Shown here piece by piece: positions 63,625 through 64,000 of a DNA stretch of 64,000 bases. Each line of letters opens with the position of its first letter. The first letter of the stretch is position 1. Where the stretch lies: assembly GCA_963971285.1 (NCBI GenBank), contig OZ020257.1, positions 14,026,602 through 14,090,601 on the forward strand, written 5' to 3'. This stretch comes from Astropecten irregularis (lineage: Eukaryota > Echinodermata > Asteroidea > Paxillosida > Astropectinidae). The notes below the pieces were generated by a model. It searched no databases and was not told the origin of the DNA. It saw only the letters and a list, made by a program, of their open reading frames with translations. The position numbers and the translations under genes were made by a program.

Positions 63625-64000
63625 GAGTATATATACGTATCAGAACCTAGCACCGTCGAGCAAGAAACGTCATGGTAATATGTAAAATATGACTGGCAGT
63701 GACGTTAATAGGGGCAATGCACGTATGGCATTGGTAGCATTCAGGATTTTTAAAATATCACGAGCTTCAGGCTATTGTGCGTGCTGAGCTTGTATTCGTG
63801 CTGATATTGTACAACCTGTACGCGATCCATGCACTCAGGAATAACCGAGATGTATCACGGCATACAATCTCCTTACGCCGACAAACTTAATACACGACAC
63901 CAGTCACGTCGCATAGCGATCAGACGAGAGTTCGGCTTCACATTATATCACAGATTCAACCCACGTTTAGGTTGAAGATGCTGCGAAGAGTCCTCATTTG
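63625..64000 (+). promoter_or_regulatory. Possible promoter and first exons of a gene leaving the window
   Basis: GTATATATACG at about 63629 could be a TATA element; CGTCATG|GTAATA near 63676 a donor; ACGTTTAG|GTTGAAG near 63971 an acceptor, followed at once by ATGCTGCGAAGAGTCCTCAT, which would begin a protein MLRRVLI. The layout (acceptor, very short leader, ATG, basic then hydrophobic residues) resembles the 16400 start of the unrecognised membrane protein. Speculative. Confidence 0.2.

Overview
This is a eukaryotic (metazoan) genomic window. Its genes are split by canonical GT-AG introns of about 0.1 to 6 kb, and their products match vertebrate families closely. The intergenic and intronic DNA is AT-rich and packed with short hairpin-type transposons (MITEs), tRNA-derived SINEs and minisatellites. 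Gene content and repeat style fit a marine deuterostome, most likely an echinoderm. That placement is an inference; no rRNA or mitochondrial marker is present to fix it.

Layout. (1) 607-11320, + strand: the last 14 coding exons of SLC30A5 (zinc transporter ZnT5); its 5' exon(s) lie left of the window. (2) 13365-14521: a C-rich/G-rich minisatellite between two convergent genes. (3) 15546-16400, - strand: an unrecognised 284-aa protein with a signal peptide and three membrane segments, encoded in one coding exon. (4) 21223-40663, - strand: a SAM-domain kinesin-13, KIF24, in 10 coding exons, with an apparent 1-nt frameshift in the switch II exon and a minisatellite starting just after the stop codon. 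(5) 46474-48408, + strand: NUDT2 (Ap4A hydrolase), two coding exons, head-to-head with KIF24. From memory this is the arrangement on human chromosome 9p13. (6) 53014-56396, - strand: a six-exon gene for an unrecognised 169-aa coiled-coil protein. (7) 57-64 kb: repeats, and possibly the first exons of another gene at the right edge.

Most interesting observation. The start codon and first ten codons of gene (6) lie inside the terminal inverted repeat of a 462-bp transposon-like element (56367-56828) flanked by an 8-bp direct repeat, AGCAAATT. Removing the element and one repeat copy in thought restores an upstream ATG in the same frame, so MAAV-NLLAE becomes MATRLPLTRS-NLLAE. The insertion appears to have landed four codons into an older gene and supplied a replacement start codon in frame. 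The old ATG now opens an 18-codon reading frame that ends inside the element.

The rest of the non-coding sequence is dominated by about 18 distinct families of 100-450 bp inverted-repeat elements, many in two to eight copies. They are labelled A to Q plus the 56-kb element in the feature list. Target-site duplications can be read for some: 8 bp for family B at 25.4 kb, for the hAT-like element at 57.8 kb and for the 56-kb element; 9 bp for family K; TTAA for a piggyBac-type element at 6.6 kb.
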